NCBI GenBank assembly: GCA_045539425.1
Contig: JAZQFH010000040.1
Coordinates: 1 to 64,000 of the forward strand
Length of the DNA stretch: 64,000 nucleotides
Reading direction: 5' to 3'
Source: RUG14871 sp045539425
GTDB lineage: Bacteria; Bacillota_I; Bacilli_A; Erysipelotrichales; Erysipelotrichaceae
A program made the translations under genes and the position numbers. Positions 15,437 through 23,848 of the stretch are shown here, piece after piece. Below the pieces are notes generated by a model. The model was not told where the DNA came from, made no database searches, and saw only the letters and a program-made list of their open reading frames with translations. Positions within the stretch are counted from its first letter, which is position 1, and each line of letters opens with the position of its first letter.

Positions 15437-16492
15437 TTAAGGATTGTCTGGATTTTCAAAGCCTCCGAAGTTCTCGTAAATCATATCTTCCGTCAGCTGA
15501 ACCGTCTGTGACGGCGTGTAACTTGTCTCCCCGTAGATATTGACATGCAGATCCTTGACCATCTCGGAATAGCTGCGGATGACATATCCGCCGATATCGT
15601 ACCCCGTCAGATCTTCCGACGCCTTGATGTCATAGAAAAGTCCGCTCGGTTCCGTATAGGTTTCAATATGGTTCAGATCAAACTTTCCCGTCACATCCGT
15701 CAGGTATTTCCGGATCTCCTCCGTGGAAAGATTCGTGTTAACGGACGGCAGTATTTCATTGATCAGACCGTAAATCTCCAGAAGACTCAGCCCTTTCACT
15801 TTGTTCACGACCGCCATGATCACCTGATTCTGGCGGTTGATGCGCTTGAAGTCGTTATCGATCGAGCGGATCCGGCTGTAAGTCAAAGCTTCTTTCCCGC
15901 TGAGATGATACGTTCCCGCACCTTCCGACTTTCTGCGAAACAGCGCGTCCGCCTCCGCTTCGCTCAGTTCCAGATCGATCCCGTCGATCTCATCGATAAT
16001 ATCCACCAGGATTCCGAAGGAGATACTGACGTAGCGGTTGATATCCATATCGAAGTTATAGTTCAGCGTCTTAACGGCATCCTTTGCGCCGCCGTACCAG
16101 TACGCCCAGTTCAGATGGATGAACTCTCCCTCGTCGACCGGATAGTAGACGACCATGTCACGCTCCAGCGAGGTGATTTTGATGGTGTGATTGTCGTAGT
16201 CCAGAGAAATGATTTTAATTGCGTCGGAGCGCAGTTCGTCATACTGGCTTTTGGCACCTTCCATATCCACGCCGAAGAGCGCGAAGTTGACGACGTTGCG
16301 GTCGCTCTCATACACTTCGACCACTTCATCAATTTCCTCCCCTTCGCCGACTTTGGAAAGGATATTATTGATAATACAGTTCGCAATGAAAAGGCCTCCG
16401 TAGATCAGGACACTGATCACAATGATGGAGGTAAGTATGATATTGGTAATATCTTTCTTTTTCCCTTTTCTTTTTTCCGACATGTCACTCAT
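15437..16492 (-). CDS. LytR-CpsA-Psr (LCP) family glycopolymer transferase
   Basis: 351 aa, single N-terminal membrane helix (about 17-40) and an extracellular LCP domain. LCP enzymes move undecaprenyl-phosphate-linked teichoic acid or capsule to peptidoglycan. Typical stretches are NFALFGVDMEG, RSDAIKIISLDY, TSLERDMVVYYP, HLSGKEALTYSRIRSIDNDFKR and RQNQVIMAV, which supply the Arg/Asp residues that bind pyrophosphate and Mg. It is the last gene of the cpsB-C-D-lcp operon. The start is uncertain between 16492 and 16483; upstream there is a 12-bp hairpin rather than a normal ribosome-binding site. Confidence 0.92.
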   Translation of the reverse strand: MSDMSEKRKGKKKDITNIILTSIIVISVLIYGGLFIANCIINNILSKVGEGEEIDEVVEVYESDRNVVNFALFGVDMEGAKSQYDELRSDAIKIISLDYDNHTIKITSLERDMVVYYPVDEGEFIHLNWAYWYGGAKDAVKTLNYNFDMDINRYVSISFGILVDIIDEIDGIDLELSEAEADALFRRKSEGAGTYHLSGKEALTYSRIRSIDNDFKRINRQNQVIMAVVNKVKGLSLLEIYGLINEILPSVNTNLSTEEIRKYLTDVTGKFDLNHIETYTEPSGLFYDIKASEDLTGYDIGGYVIRSYSEMVKDLHVNIYGETSYTPSQTVQLTEDMIYENFGGFENPDNP

Positions 16493-16493
16493 G

Positions 16494-16521
16494 AAAAATT
16501 GTAACTCTCGTTACAATTTTT
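16494..16521 (-). promoter_or_regulatory. cpsD-lcp intercistronic hairpin (attenuator or translation control)
   Basis: Perfect 12-bp arms AAAAATTGTAAC / GTTACAATTTTT around a GAGA tetraloop (minus strand). It runs from the cpsD stop to 2 nt before the lcp start. The T-rich 3' arm resembles an intrinsic terminator. The only purine-rich sequence that could serve as ribosome-binding site, GAGAG, is in the loop. Confidence 0.6.
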
Positions 16522-17260
16522 ATTCTTTTTCCTCACTTGTGTTTCCATACTGGCCGTACGCTCCATACGCTCCGTATTTCCCGTACTTGCCGTATTTTCC
16601 GTATTTACCGTATTTTCCGTAGTAGCCTGCTTTGCTGATATCGACCTTGTTCAGAACAACACCGAGGATCGGGCACTTGGTCTTATCCAGCTGCTCCTTG
16701 ACACTGCGCACAAAGCGGTAGGAATCCATGCCACTCTCGATTGCGATAATAAAGCCGTCGCACTCTTTCGCGATAATGGCAGAGTCGATGACGACACCGA
16801 GCGGCGGCGTGTCAATGATGACATAGTCATAATTCTGACGCAGCACGCGGATCAGTTCCGAAAAATACTGATTTCCCAACAGTTCTGCCGGGTTCGGTGC
16901 GACCGGACCGGCAAAGACGATGTGGAAATTCGGATAGTTTGTGGCATAGATCACTTCCGCCAGTTTTGCCTGCTGGGAAAGGAAATGCGTCAGGCCGACC
17001 ACTTCCGTACGGACGCGGTTACGTCCGACAAGAACTGATTTGCGCAGGTCGGCATCCACCAGAACAACTCTCTCTCCGCTTTCTGCCAAAGAATTGCAGA
17101 GGTTCATGGAAATGGAACTCTTTCCTTCGTTTTCCATGCAGCTGGTAATGGCAATTACCTTTTTATCATCACCGCAGAATTTGATATTGGTACGTAAAGT
17201 CTTGTACGCTTCTTCTGCACTGTAGTCCAGTTTATCAATCTGTAATTCAACTGTTTCCAT
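16520..17260 (-). CDS. cpsD: CpsD/CapB-type bacterial tyrosine kinase with long YGK tail
   Basis: 246 aa BY-kinase that phosphorylates its own tyrosine cluster and works with the CpsC activator to control polymer length. It shows the Walker A ENEGKSSISMN (about 43-53), Walker A' VVLVDADLRKS (about 67-77) and Walker B YVIIDTPPLG (about 145-154). The tail, about residues 212-240, consists of nine YG-x units, mostly YGK, encoded by 9-nt repeats. This is longer and more regular than the usual tyrosine cluster. It lacks a membrane segment, as in Gram-positive systems where CpsC provides it. It lies 17 bp after cpsC. Confidence 0.93.
   Translation of the reverse strand: METVELQIDKLDYSAEEAYKTLRTNIKFCGDDKKVIAITSCMENEGKSSISMNLCNSLAESGERVVLVDADLRKSVLVGRNRVRTEVVGLTHFLSQQAKLAEVIYATNYPNFHIVFAGPVAPNPAELLGNQYFSELIRVLRQNYDYVIIDTPPLGVVIDSAIIAKECDGFIIAIESGMDSYRFVRSVKEQLDKTKCPILGVVLNKVDISKAGYYGKYGKYGKYGKYGKYGAYGAYGQYGNTSEEKE
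16540..16626 (-). repeat. 9-nt coding repeat (YG-x tail of cpsD)
   Basis: About nine tandem 9-nt units, each coding Tyr-Gly-x (K five times, then A, A, Q, N). Units alternate between synonymous spellings, which would lower but not remove slippage. Confidence 0.8.
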
Positions 17261-17277
17261 ACTTTACTTCCCTTCTC

Positions 17278-18012
17278 TTATTTTCCGCTTCTTTTTCTTT
17301 TCTTCTTTTTGGTGTTTTCCGTCTGATATGCCGGAATCGTCCCGAGTGTGCTCAGGCCGAGGTATTTTTCAACATCATCCGATGTCTTGATCGTATCGTT
17401 TGTGATATAGAAGAACAGGATCACCGCACAAGTCACGACTGCTGCCAGAAGTCCGCCGATGGCGACATTTCTGCTCAGGCTCGGAGAGTACTTGCCGGTC
17501 GGCAGATTCGCCGTGTCGATGACGTTGACGGATTCCGTGCTCATGACTTCCGCAATCCGGTTGGAGGCATTCCGGCGGACCGAGTTGGCAATCTTCATTG
17601 CCATTTCCGGACTCGGATCCAGTACCTTGATGTAGACAACACGGGCACTGCTCGGAGTGGAGACAGAGATTTTATTGATCAGCTGGGTTGGAGTGATGTT
17701 CAGATTCAGGTTGTCGATAACCGTTTCCGCTACCGTTCTGCTCTTGATGATTTCAGCATAGTCGTTGGTCAGCTGATTGGCAGCCGTTAAGTCAGAACTC
17801 GTGTAGGCGCCTTCACTCTGACGGGAAACGACATAAAAGCTCGTTGTGGACTGATAAAGCGGGGTAATCAGAAAATACGTATAAAGTCCCGCAATCAATG
17901 CACCCAAGAGCGTTGTTAGAATAATAATCCATGCTTTCTGAAGAAGGACGCTCAACACTTCCAGAAGGTCGATTTCCATCTCTTCGTTGTTTCTGTACTG
18001 TACCTGATCCAT
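17278..18012 (-). CDS. cpsC: CpsC/Wzz-family chain-length regulator and kinase activator
   Basis: 244 aa with two membrane helices (about 26-48 and 175-195) flanking an extracellular Wzz domain that starts at TPLYQSTTSFYVVSRQ. The second helix is preceded by a Pro-rich LPTGKYSPSLS segment, typical of polysaccharide co-polymerases. A basic C-terminus (KKKKRKRSGK) faces the cytoplasm, where CpsD docks. ATG 18012 has GTGAGGAG upstream. It is 14 bp downstream of cpsB and 17 bp upstream of cpsD. Confidence 0.9.
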   Translation of the reverse strand: MDQVQYRNNEEMEIDLLEVLSVLLQKAWIIILTTLLGALIAGLYTYFLITPLYQSTTSFYVVSRQSEGAYTSSDLTAANQLTNDYAEIIKSRTVAETVIDNLNLNITPTQLINKISVSTPSSARVVYIKVLDPSPEMAMKIANSVRRNASNRIAEVMSTESVNVIDTANLPTGKYSPSLSRNVAIGGLLAAVVTCAVILFFYITNDTIKTSDDVEKYLGLSTLGTIPAYQTENTKKKKRKRSGK

Positions 18013-18026
18013 AAACTCCTCACCTG

Positions 18027-18743
18027 TTATTCTGCTTCCAGAATCAATTTCTGCGGATTCTCAATGAAGATCCGCCTGACATATTCCTCTCCCTGAAACT
18101 TCAGGAGATATTCCGCACATTTTCCGATTGTCGGCTTGCGGCTTTTCATATCGTGCGTATCGCTGGCAATAAAGTGCACCAGATCCTCCTTCACCAGTTT
18201 CTTGCAGAACTGCTTCATGAAGAACCCGTCCTCTCCCAGAAGAGACTGGGAATTGATCTGGATATAACATCCGAGATCATAGAGATCTTCGATAAAACCG
18301 ATATCCTTGCGGCATGCCGCGTAACGTTCGATATGGGCAATGATCGGCTGATAGCCGTGAGACAACAGCGCATAGCAGCGTTCCTTGATGAAAGCTTTCT
18401 CCGAGCCGGTCTTGAATTCCGTAAGGACGCAACGTCCTCCGTTCATCGTCGGCCTCTCCTTTTTGGACAGCGTCTCAATCATGTCCATATTCGCATGGAA
18501 CTCACATCCCAGATAAACCGTAATGCCCATCTGTTCGGCTACTTCCTTCACACGCAGGAACTGTTCATTCACCCGGCTCATTTCCGGTTCGAACATTCCC
18601 ACGCGGTAATGGGTCGTGAGGAAGATATTCCGTACCCCGTCCGCATATTCCGTTTTGAGGATTTCCTCGCTCTCCTTCATTGAACGGCTTCCGTCATCCA
18701 CATGAGGAATAATATGCGTATGGATATCAAAATAGCCCGTCAT
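18027..18743 (-). CDS. cpsB: CpsB/YwqE-type PHP tyrosine phosphatase
   Basis: About 238 aa. The metal-binding PHP motif FDIHTHIIPHVDDGSRS opens the protein, with further ligands in TTHY, GCEFHANMD, IAHIERY and ASDTHDMKSRKP. These Mn-dependent enzymes dephosphorylate CpsD. I choose ATG 18743 (MTGYFDIH) over a GTG 9 bp earlier because GGGGAG stands 8 nt upstream. It is the first gene of the cpsB-C-D-lcp operon. Confidence 0.93.
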   Translation of the reverse strand: MTGYFDIHTHIIPHVDDGSRSMKESEEILKTEYADGVRNIFLTTHYRVGMFEPEMSRVNEQFLRVKEVAEQMGITVYLGCEFHANMDMIETLSKKERPTMNGGRCVLTEFKTGSEKAFIKERCYALLSHGYQPIIAHIERYAACRKDIGFIEDLYDLGCYIQINSQSLLGEDGFFMKQFCKKLVKEDLVHFIASDTHDMKSRKPTIGKCAEYLLKFQGEEYVRRIFIENPQKLILEAE

Positions 18744-18769
18744 AAAAAACACTCCCCATCAATACACGT

Positions 18770-18799
18770 ATTATAACACCGAAAAATAAAATATCTCAA
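18770..18799 (-). promoter_or_regulatory. promoter of the cpsB-C-D-lcp operon
   Basis: TTGAGA (18794-18799), 18-bp spacer and TATAAT (18770-18775), minus strand, back to back with the metallophosphoesterase promoter. Confidence 0.75.
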
Positions 18800-18850
18800 T
18801 TTGACTGTCCGATATTTGTCAAAAAAGCGCAAATCCCGTATCATTAAGGC
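18800..18850 (+). promoter_or_regulatory. promoter of the metallophosphoesterase gene, apparently leaderless
   Basis: TTGTCA (18816-18821), 17-bp spacer, TATCAT (18839-18844), then just 6 nt to the ATG. The -35 also forms one arm of TTTGAC (18800-18805) / GTCAAA (18818-18823), a possible operator. Confidence 0.6.
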
Positions 18851-19672
18851 ATGAAAGACACCTATTACCATCTTGGTATCCCGCAGAATAAAAAAATCTG
18901 CCTTCTGGCAGACCTGCACAATCAGGAATATGAATGGGTTTTACGCAGCATCCACAAAAACAGGCCGGATCTGATCCTTTATGCCGGGGATATCGTCAAC
19001 CGCTACAAGACGGACGGGTATTCCTCCATTCTGGAAAAATCACCGAATTCCGTGGAACTTCTGAAAGAATGTGCGCAGCTTGCGCCGACATTTTTTTCGC
19101 TTGGAAACCATGAGTGCTTCATCACGCCGGAAGACAAGGAAACACTGTCCGGATACGGGATCCATGTACTGGATAATTCCTGGGAGAATTATGAAGGATT
19201 TGTGATTGGAGGACTGACGAGCCGCAGAGTGATGGGATACCGCTACTACAGTGCGCACAAAGAGGAGTTTCCGGAGTTCACTCAGGATTACTTTCTGAAT
19301 CACAGAAGAGAAATCTACGAGATGTACGCGCATGACTTCAGCTGGCTGGATGCATTCACAGGTGAGAGCGGCTATCATATTCTGCTTTGCCACCATCCGG
19401 AATACTGGGCAAAACAGGAACCGTATCTGAAAAACCAGCCGATTGAACTTGTGGTTTCCGGACATGCTCACGGCGGTCAGTTCCGCTTTTACGATCCTTT
19501 CCGCCGCAAATGGCAGGGCGTGCTCTCCCCCAACCAGGGCTTCTTCCCAGAATACACGGAAGGCGTGTTTGAGAACGGGATGAATCATCTTGTGGTTACC
19601 AGGGGTCTTGCCAATTCGATCTCCCCGATCCCGCGCTTATTCAACGAGCGTGAAGTCGTATATATTGACTAA
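18851..19672 (+). CDS. calcineurin-like metallophosphoesterase
   Basis: 273 aa. All five metal-binding blocks are present: LLADLHN (D-x-H), YAGDIVN, SLGNHECF, LLCHHPEYW and VSGHAHGGQFR. The arrangement matches the YkuE/YaeI group of membrane-associated phosphodiesterases. It lacks their N-terminal membrane helix and is presumably cytoplasmic. The C-terminal VVTRGLANSISPIPRLFNEREV is also typical. The substrate is unknown. It is monocistronic, divergent from cpsB and has no Shine-Dalgarno before its start. Confidence 0.85.
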   Translation: MKDTYYHLGIPQNKKICLLADLHNQEYEWVLRSIHKNRPDLILYAGDIVNRYKTDGYSSILEKSPNSVELLKECAQLAPTFFSLGNHECFITPEDKETLSGYGIHVLDNSWENYEGFVIGGLTSRRVMGYRYYSAHKEEFPEFTQDYFLNHRREIYEMYAHDFSWLDAFTGESGYHILLCHHPEYWAKQEPYLKNQPIELVVSGHAHGGQFRFYDPFRRKWQGVLSPNQGFFPEYTEGVFENGMNHLVVTRGLANSISPIPRLFNEREVVYID

Positions 19673-19689
19673 ACACAGATCAGCTGTAA

Positions 19690-19724
19690 TAAAAAATGTT
19701 CGGTAAGAGTCCGAACATTTTTTT
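19690..19724 (+). terminator. bidirectional terminator
   Basis: AAATGTTCGG / CCGAACATTT around TAAGAGT, with A and T runs on both sides. It separates the convergent metallophosphoesterase and lipoprotein genes. Confidence 0.88.
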
Positions 19725-19729
19725 GTTCT

Positions 19730-21556
19730 TTAATAGCTGTGCCGTTCCACCCAGAGGTCTGATGTCTCTTCCAGTTCATTTGAGGCGATATAGCCTCCGC
19801 TGACACGGATCCAGAGATATCCATCCGCTTCCTTTGTTTCGTAATAGTTCATGACACGCCCGGAGTATACCGTTCCGACCGTATTGGCATTGACGCCTGC
19901 CACATCTCTTAATCGCAGCGTGACGTTTGTCTTGATGTAGCCGAGCGGCTCTTCCGTATCAATCGTCATGGAATAGAGCGCTTCCTCATCGATTGCTTCT
20001 TCCCTTAGGACATATTCCACGGCGTAGAGATCGTGATTCACTTCCGCCACATAGGACACGACGGTTCTTGTCTCTTCCTCTTCGGTATAGACGTTATACG
20101 GGATCTTGTTGATCACCATGTGTCCCTGACGCACGGCATTGGAGAGATAGTGCTCCACATAGTAGTCTTCGCTCATATCCACGAAATTCAGCAGCGTGAT
20201 GACATTGCTGTTATAGCGGTGAACGTAGTCAATACGGTGTCCGTCATTAATGATGCCTTCCCCGTAATCCCTGCCGCTGCTCAGCGGATAGTCTCCGCTT
20301 AAGACATAGTCGAATGCCGTATACATGCTGAATGCATTCAGATAGGTATTGACTTCCGGAGCATTTACATTCTTGTAAGGAGCGGAGCTTAAGGAGATCT
20401 CATGCAGCGAGAAGGTCTTGTTGCCTCTTTTCAGCGTCAGATTTCCGTTACTGAAATCCTCATAGCTGACCGTAACATCCACAGGATCGTTCTCCTCCAT
20501 GTGGTAGGTGTTATTCCATAAGTAATAACTGTTTCTGGCGACTTCCTTCAGCTTCAGCAGTTTTCCCGCTTCATCATTTTCTTCAATGTGGTATGAAACA
20601 AAGCTTCCGCAGCCCTTCTCATAGGCACTGTCTTTCACAAAGAGAACCAGATCCCCTTTGCCTCTGATCTGATCGTAGGCGCGGATCTCTTCCTGATACG
20701 TAAAGGTATGATCGCTCTCCGGAGAGAGGAACTGATAGACGATGGAATCTTCCACATCCCTTTCATATCCCACCGTATCGGTCTGCGGCTTGCTGATATG
20801 GGTACGGGTAAATCTGTGACCGTAGAGTTCCTGGTAGATTTCCGATTTCAGATTCGGATTGTCGATCCAGCCGGACATTTCTTCCTTCTGCGTATTTCCG
20901 TCCGTCTTTTCATCTTCCTTGATTTTTTCACAGAGTTCAAAGTAGCGCTCCCAGTTGCGGAAATTGTATTCCGAAACGTTCTTGACGGAGATGACGGAAT
21001 GACGGAAGGAACCGCGGTGAATGTTTCCGTAATCAATGTATTCAAAGCGCATATTGTATCCGTTGATGAAATCAAACTTTTCCTTGAAAGCATCCGTTGA
21101 GGAATCGTCCGTTACCAGTCCCGTATAGGTGATAAAGGCGACGAGCGCCTCCCGGTAATCCGGATCATCTTCTACTAAGTGAATGATATAAGGACCGTAG
21201 GCTTCAATACAGGTCTCCTTATCGTAGGATTCGGCAATTGTCTGCGTATAGCTGTTTTTATCCTCACTTTCAAACTGGCTCTGACTCATGTAAATCATAT
21301 CGCCGTCATGATATACCCTGGAAAGCTCCGAATAGAACTTAGCGCCTTTTATTTCCTCCAGATCAAAAAGGAACACCCTGTCTCCGGTGTCAAGTATTTT
21401 AAGATAGGCCAGAAATTCGTCGTAGTTTTTTGCCGGCTGACCGGTTACTTCCACAACAGGTTTTTCGCCTTTCTCTTCTTCCTTATGATCGCGCGTGCAT
21501 CCCGTCATTGCGCAAAGCAATAACAGAACCGCCAGAATCCCCCTCAGTCTTCTCAC
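19730..21556 (-). CDS. lipoprotein with C-terminal SH3-like domain
   Basis: 608 aa, not assigned to a known family as a whole. It begins with a lipoprotein signal (LLLLCAMTGC, Cys at about 20), followed by a charged tether. The long middle part is rich in acidic residues and Tyr and has no recognised motif. The last 65 residues (TNVTLRLRDVAGVNANTVGTV, then GYLWIRVSGGYIASNEL) form a bacterial SH3-type fold that often binds cell wall. It is therefore likely anchored outside the membrane and contacting peptidoglycan. The start is GTG 21556, chosen because AAGGAG lies 8 nt upstream. Confidence 0.78.
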   Translation of the reverse strand: MRRLRGILAVLLLLCAMTGCTRDHKEEEKGEKPVVEVTGQPAKNYDEFLAYLKILDTGDRVFLFDLEEIKGAKFYSELSRVYHDGDMIYMSQSQFESEDKNSYTQTIAESYDKETCIEAYGPYIIHLVEDDPDYREALVAFITYTGLVTDDSSTDAFKEKFDFINGYNMRFEYIDYGNIHRGSFRHSVISVKNVSEYNFRNWERYFELCEKIKEDEKTDGNTQKEEMSGWIDNPNLKSEIYQELYGHRFTRTHISKPQTDTVGYERDVEDSIVYQFLSPESDHTFTYQEEIRAYDQIRGKGDLVLFVKDSAYEKGCGSFVSYHIEENDEAGKLLKLKEVARNSYYLWNNTYHMEENDPVDVTVSYEDFSNGNLTLKRGNKTFSLHEISLSSAPYKNVNAPEVNTYLNAFSMYTAFDYVLSGDYPLSSGRDYGEGIINDGHRIDYVHRYNSNVITLLNFVDMSEDYYVEHYLSNAVRQGHMVINKIPYNVYTEEEETRTVVSYVAEVNHDLYAVEYVLREEAIDEEALYSMTIDTEEPLGYIKTNVTLRLRDVAGVNANTVGTVYSGRVMNYYETKEADGYLWIRVSGGYIASNELEETSDLWVERHSY

Positions 21557-21602
21557 AGTGTTTCTCCTTCACGGTAAGTTGTATTTATGTCTTCTATTTT
21601 GT

Positions 21603-21608
21603 ATTATA
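21603..21608 (-). promoter_or_regulatory. extended -10 promoter of the lipoprotein gene
   Basis: TGTTATAAT on the minus strand; no good -35 is visible. Confidence 0.55.
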
Positions 21609-21632
21609 ACATCCTTTCAGACGCGTAAAGAA

Positions 21633-21660
21633 CAAAAAAGCCATTGAAAATGGCTGTTTT
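21633..21660 (-). terminator. terminator of the beta-helix protein gene
   Basis: AGCCAT / ATGGCT around TGAAA, followed by six T on the minus strand. Confidence 0.75.
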
Positions 21661-21663
21661 GGC

Positions 21664-22323
21664 TTAATGAATCTCCGCAATGGTTCCGTCCGCTTTCCAG
21701 ATGTGGTTTTCCGGAAGAACCCCGCGCACACAGGAAGTCGGATAGACACGGCTGTTGCGTCCGATCACCGTTCCCGGATTCAGGACGGAATTGCAGCCGA
21801 CTTCCACGTGGTCTCCCAGCATGGCGCCGAACTTTTTCATGCCTGTCTCAATGTCTTCATCTGTACTATGGACGACAACGAGCTGCTTGTCGCTTTTGAC
21901 ATTGGATGTAATGGAGCCTGCTCCCATATGGCTGTAGTAGCCTAAGATGGAGTCACCCACATAGTTGTAATGCGGCGTCTGTACATGGTCAAACAGGATG
22001 ACGTTTTTCAGTTCACAGCTGTTTCCCACCACACAGTCAGCGCCGACGAGTGCGCTCCCGCGGATGAAGGCACAGTGACGTACTTCCGTATTCGGTCCGA
22101 TGATGCACGGCGCTCCGAGATATGCGCTCGGGAACACCTTTGCGCTCTTATGAACCCAGACGTGTTCGCTGACTTCCGTATATTCGTTTTTATCCAGTTT
22201 TTCTCCCAGCGCCAGGATCAGATCCTTGATGCCCTTTAAGGCTTCCCATGGATAGGTAAATCCTTCCAGATATTCCTTTGCGAGTGTATGATCCAGATCA
22301 TATAGTTCTCTGATTTTTAACAT
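21664..22323 (-). CDS. left-handed beta-helix (hexapeptide) transferase-like protein
   Basis: 219 aa. The region from about 55 to 205 shows hexapeptide repeats (VWVHKSAKVFPSAYLGAPCIIGPNTEV and VGCNSVLNPGTVIGRNSRV in outline). This resembles the acetyltransferase half of GlmU and the group annotated as UDP-N-acetylglucosamine pyrophosphorylase-related. The N-terminal 50 residues are helical (ELYDLDHTLAKEYLEG) and no nucleotidyltransferase domain is present. A role as acyltransferase or sugar-nucleotide enzyme is inference. AAAGGGGAA lies before ATG 22323 and a promoter stands at 22359-22387. Confidence 0.78.
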   Translation of the reverse strand: MLKIRELYDLDHTLAKEYLEGFTYPWEALKGIKDLILALGEKLDKNEYTEVSEHVWVHKSAKVFPSAYLGAPCIIGPNTEVRHCAFIRGSALVGADCVVGNSCELKNVILFDHVQTPHYNYVGDSILGYYSHMGAGSITSNVKSDKQLVVVHSTDEDIETGMKKFGAMLGDHVEVGCNSVLNPGTVIGRNSRVYPTSCVRGVLPENHIWKADGTIAEIH

Positions 22324-22358
22324 ATCAAATTCCCCTTTCGGCTTATTTTCACTTTACT

Positions 22359-22387
22359 ATTATAGCGAAGTTTGGGTAGCTTTTAAA
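22359..22387 (-). promoter_or_regulatory. promoter of the beta-helix gene
   Basis: TTTAAA (22382-22387), 17-bp spacer and TATAAT (22359-22364), minus strand. Confidence 0.65.
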
Positions 22388-22530
22388 TCAGAACCGTTCA
22401 CCTGATAACCTTTTTCTTTCCATGAATTCGTCGTTTCGGCTTGAATTTATGCTTATCATGCAGAAAAGCATGTCGAATCAGCAAAGCAGGTATAAATATC
22501 AACACTTTTTTTCATGATAAAATTATTTTG

Positions 22531-22559
22531 TATTTTCTGAGGAGGGGTTACAGAAAATA
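22531..22559 (+). promoter_or_regulatory. leader hairpin exposing the ribosome-binding site of the kinase gene
   Basis: Perfect 9-bp arms TATTTTCTG / CAGAAAATA enclose AGGAGGGGTTA, so the Shine-Dalgarno lies in the loop and 14 nt from the ATG. Folding of the stem would shorten the effective distance. Confidence 0.6.
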
Positions 22560-22561
22560 TC

Positions 22562-23845
22562 ATGCAATCTGGACTATATTTTGAACTATCAAATCTTATC
22601 TTATATGCTATGATGGTCTTTACCGCCGATTCCCTGCTCACGCCGAAATACGACAGATGGAAAACCATTCTGATTCTGCTGTTAAGCGTGATCGGATACC
22701 GTGCGGGAGCCCTGATTCTGCCTCAGTTTTCCTATTGGCGGATGCTGTTCGGCTTTTTGTACTTTCTTTGTATGATTTCCTATTTTCATCAGGACCAGTT
22801 CAACTACAAGCTGTTCATCGTCACTTTCATCTTCGCCGCAATCATGGTCTCCGAACTGATCTTCGGTGCACTGATTCCGCGGGACATGATTCTTTCCGGA
22901 GAGCTGTTTGAAAAGTATCCACTGTCGGTTTATGCGGTATATCTGTTTACCAATGGATGCTTTCTTTTCTGGATCTACCTGTCATTTCGTTTCAAGTTAC
23001 GGAAATACGTCTATCACGGGGTCAGCATTCCATGGTACCTCTTCATCCTCTTTCCGCTCTCTCAGATCACTCTGATGGCGGGATGGTTTGAATCTTACCC
23101 TTATTCCCAGGAGTCACTGAACCCCTGGAAAGTCCTTCCGGCAATTCTGATAAGTGCAGCAGCGGATCTCGGTTTACTGGCGGCACTCCGCCTGGTGATC
23201 AAAGCTACGGAAGTCCACGCGCAGAATGAGATGCTCAACGAACTGATCCGGGCTCAGGAATCCTATTATGATAAGCTGACCGGGAGCTATGAGAACATGC
23301 GCCGGCTGCGTCATGATATCGGCAACCATCTATACACCATCCGGGCATTGATCCAGGACAGCAGAATCTCGGAAGCGGAAGAGTATGCCGCCAAATTCAG
23401 CACAGAGAATCAGGAACCGGTTTTACTGAACTGTGAGAACACCGTTGTTGCGAGCTATCTGTTCCACAAGAAAAAGGAATTCGAGAATAAAGGAATTGCT
23501 CTCGAACTTGACATTCACATTCCCAAACATCTGGAAGTCGCCAACACCGATCTGATCTGTACATTCGGAAACCTTCTCGATAATGCGGAAGAAGCCGTAA
23601 AAGAGAAGGAAAAACCTGCGATCCAGCTGCAGGCATATTTCAAAAAGCCCTATCTCACGATCATGGCAAAAAAACCGAAAGAGGAATTACCAAAGAAAAA
23701 ACAGGAACGTATTCCCGGACTTGAAAGAGGTCTGGGACAGGTCATTCTGAACAACCTCACCCAAAAATACGACGGGCAGTTCAGAGTTTACGAAGAAGAA
23801 CAACTTTACTGTGCAGAACTAATTCTGAAAGAGCAGGAGGATTAA
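22562..23845 (+). CDS. AgrC/ComD-type sensor histidine kinase (GHKL)
   Basis: 427 aa. Six or seven membrane helices fill residues 1-215, followed by a coiled dimerisation helix. The phosphoacceptor box is MRRLRHDIGNHLYTIRAL, with His in RHD. The ATP-binding N box is TFGNLLDNAEEAV and the G2-like box is GLERGLGQVILNNL. A clear DxGxG box is missing, as is common in the HATPase_c_5 group that senses peptide pheromones. Its partner regulator follows 3 bp downstream. No AgrB/AgrD or other pheromone gene is evident here, so the ligand is unknown. Confidence 0.88.
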   Translation: MQSGLYFELSNLILYAMMVFTADSLLTPKYDRWKTILILLLSVIGYRAGALILPQFSYWRMLFGFLYFLCMISYFHQDQFNYKLFIVTFIFAAIMVSELIFGALIPRDMILSGELFEKYPLSVYAVYLFTNGCFLFWIYLSFRFKLRKYVYHGVSIPWYLFILFPLSQITLMAGWFESYPYSQESLNPWKVLPAILISAAADLGLLAALRLVIKATEVHAQNEMLNELIRAQESYYDKLTGSYENMRRLRHDIGNHLYTIRALIQDSRISEAEEYAAKFSTENQEPVLLNCENTVVASYLFHKKKEFENKGIALELDIHIPKHLEVANTDLICTFGNLLDNAEEAVKEKEKPAIQLQAYFKKPYLTIMAKKPKEELPKKKQERIPGLERGLGQVILNNLTQKYDGQFRVYEEEQLYCAELILKEQED

Positions 23846-23848
23846 AAC

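Noticed and set aside
15545..16504. 319-codon open frame antisense to the LCP gene
   Set aside because: It mirrors the codon pattern of a gene with clear LCP motifs, has no family features and no promoter or ribosome-binding site.
22422..22517. 31-aa ORF as an AgrD-like pheromone gene
   Set aside because: No ribosome-binding site, no amphipathic leader or conserved charged tail, and no AgrB protease nearby; kept only as a remark.
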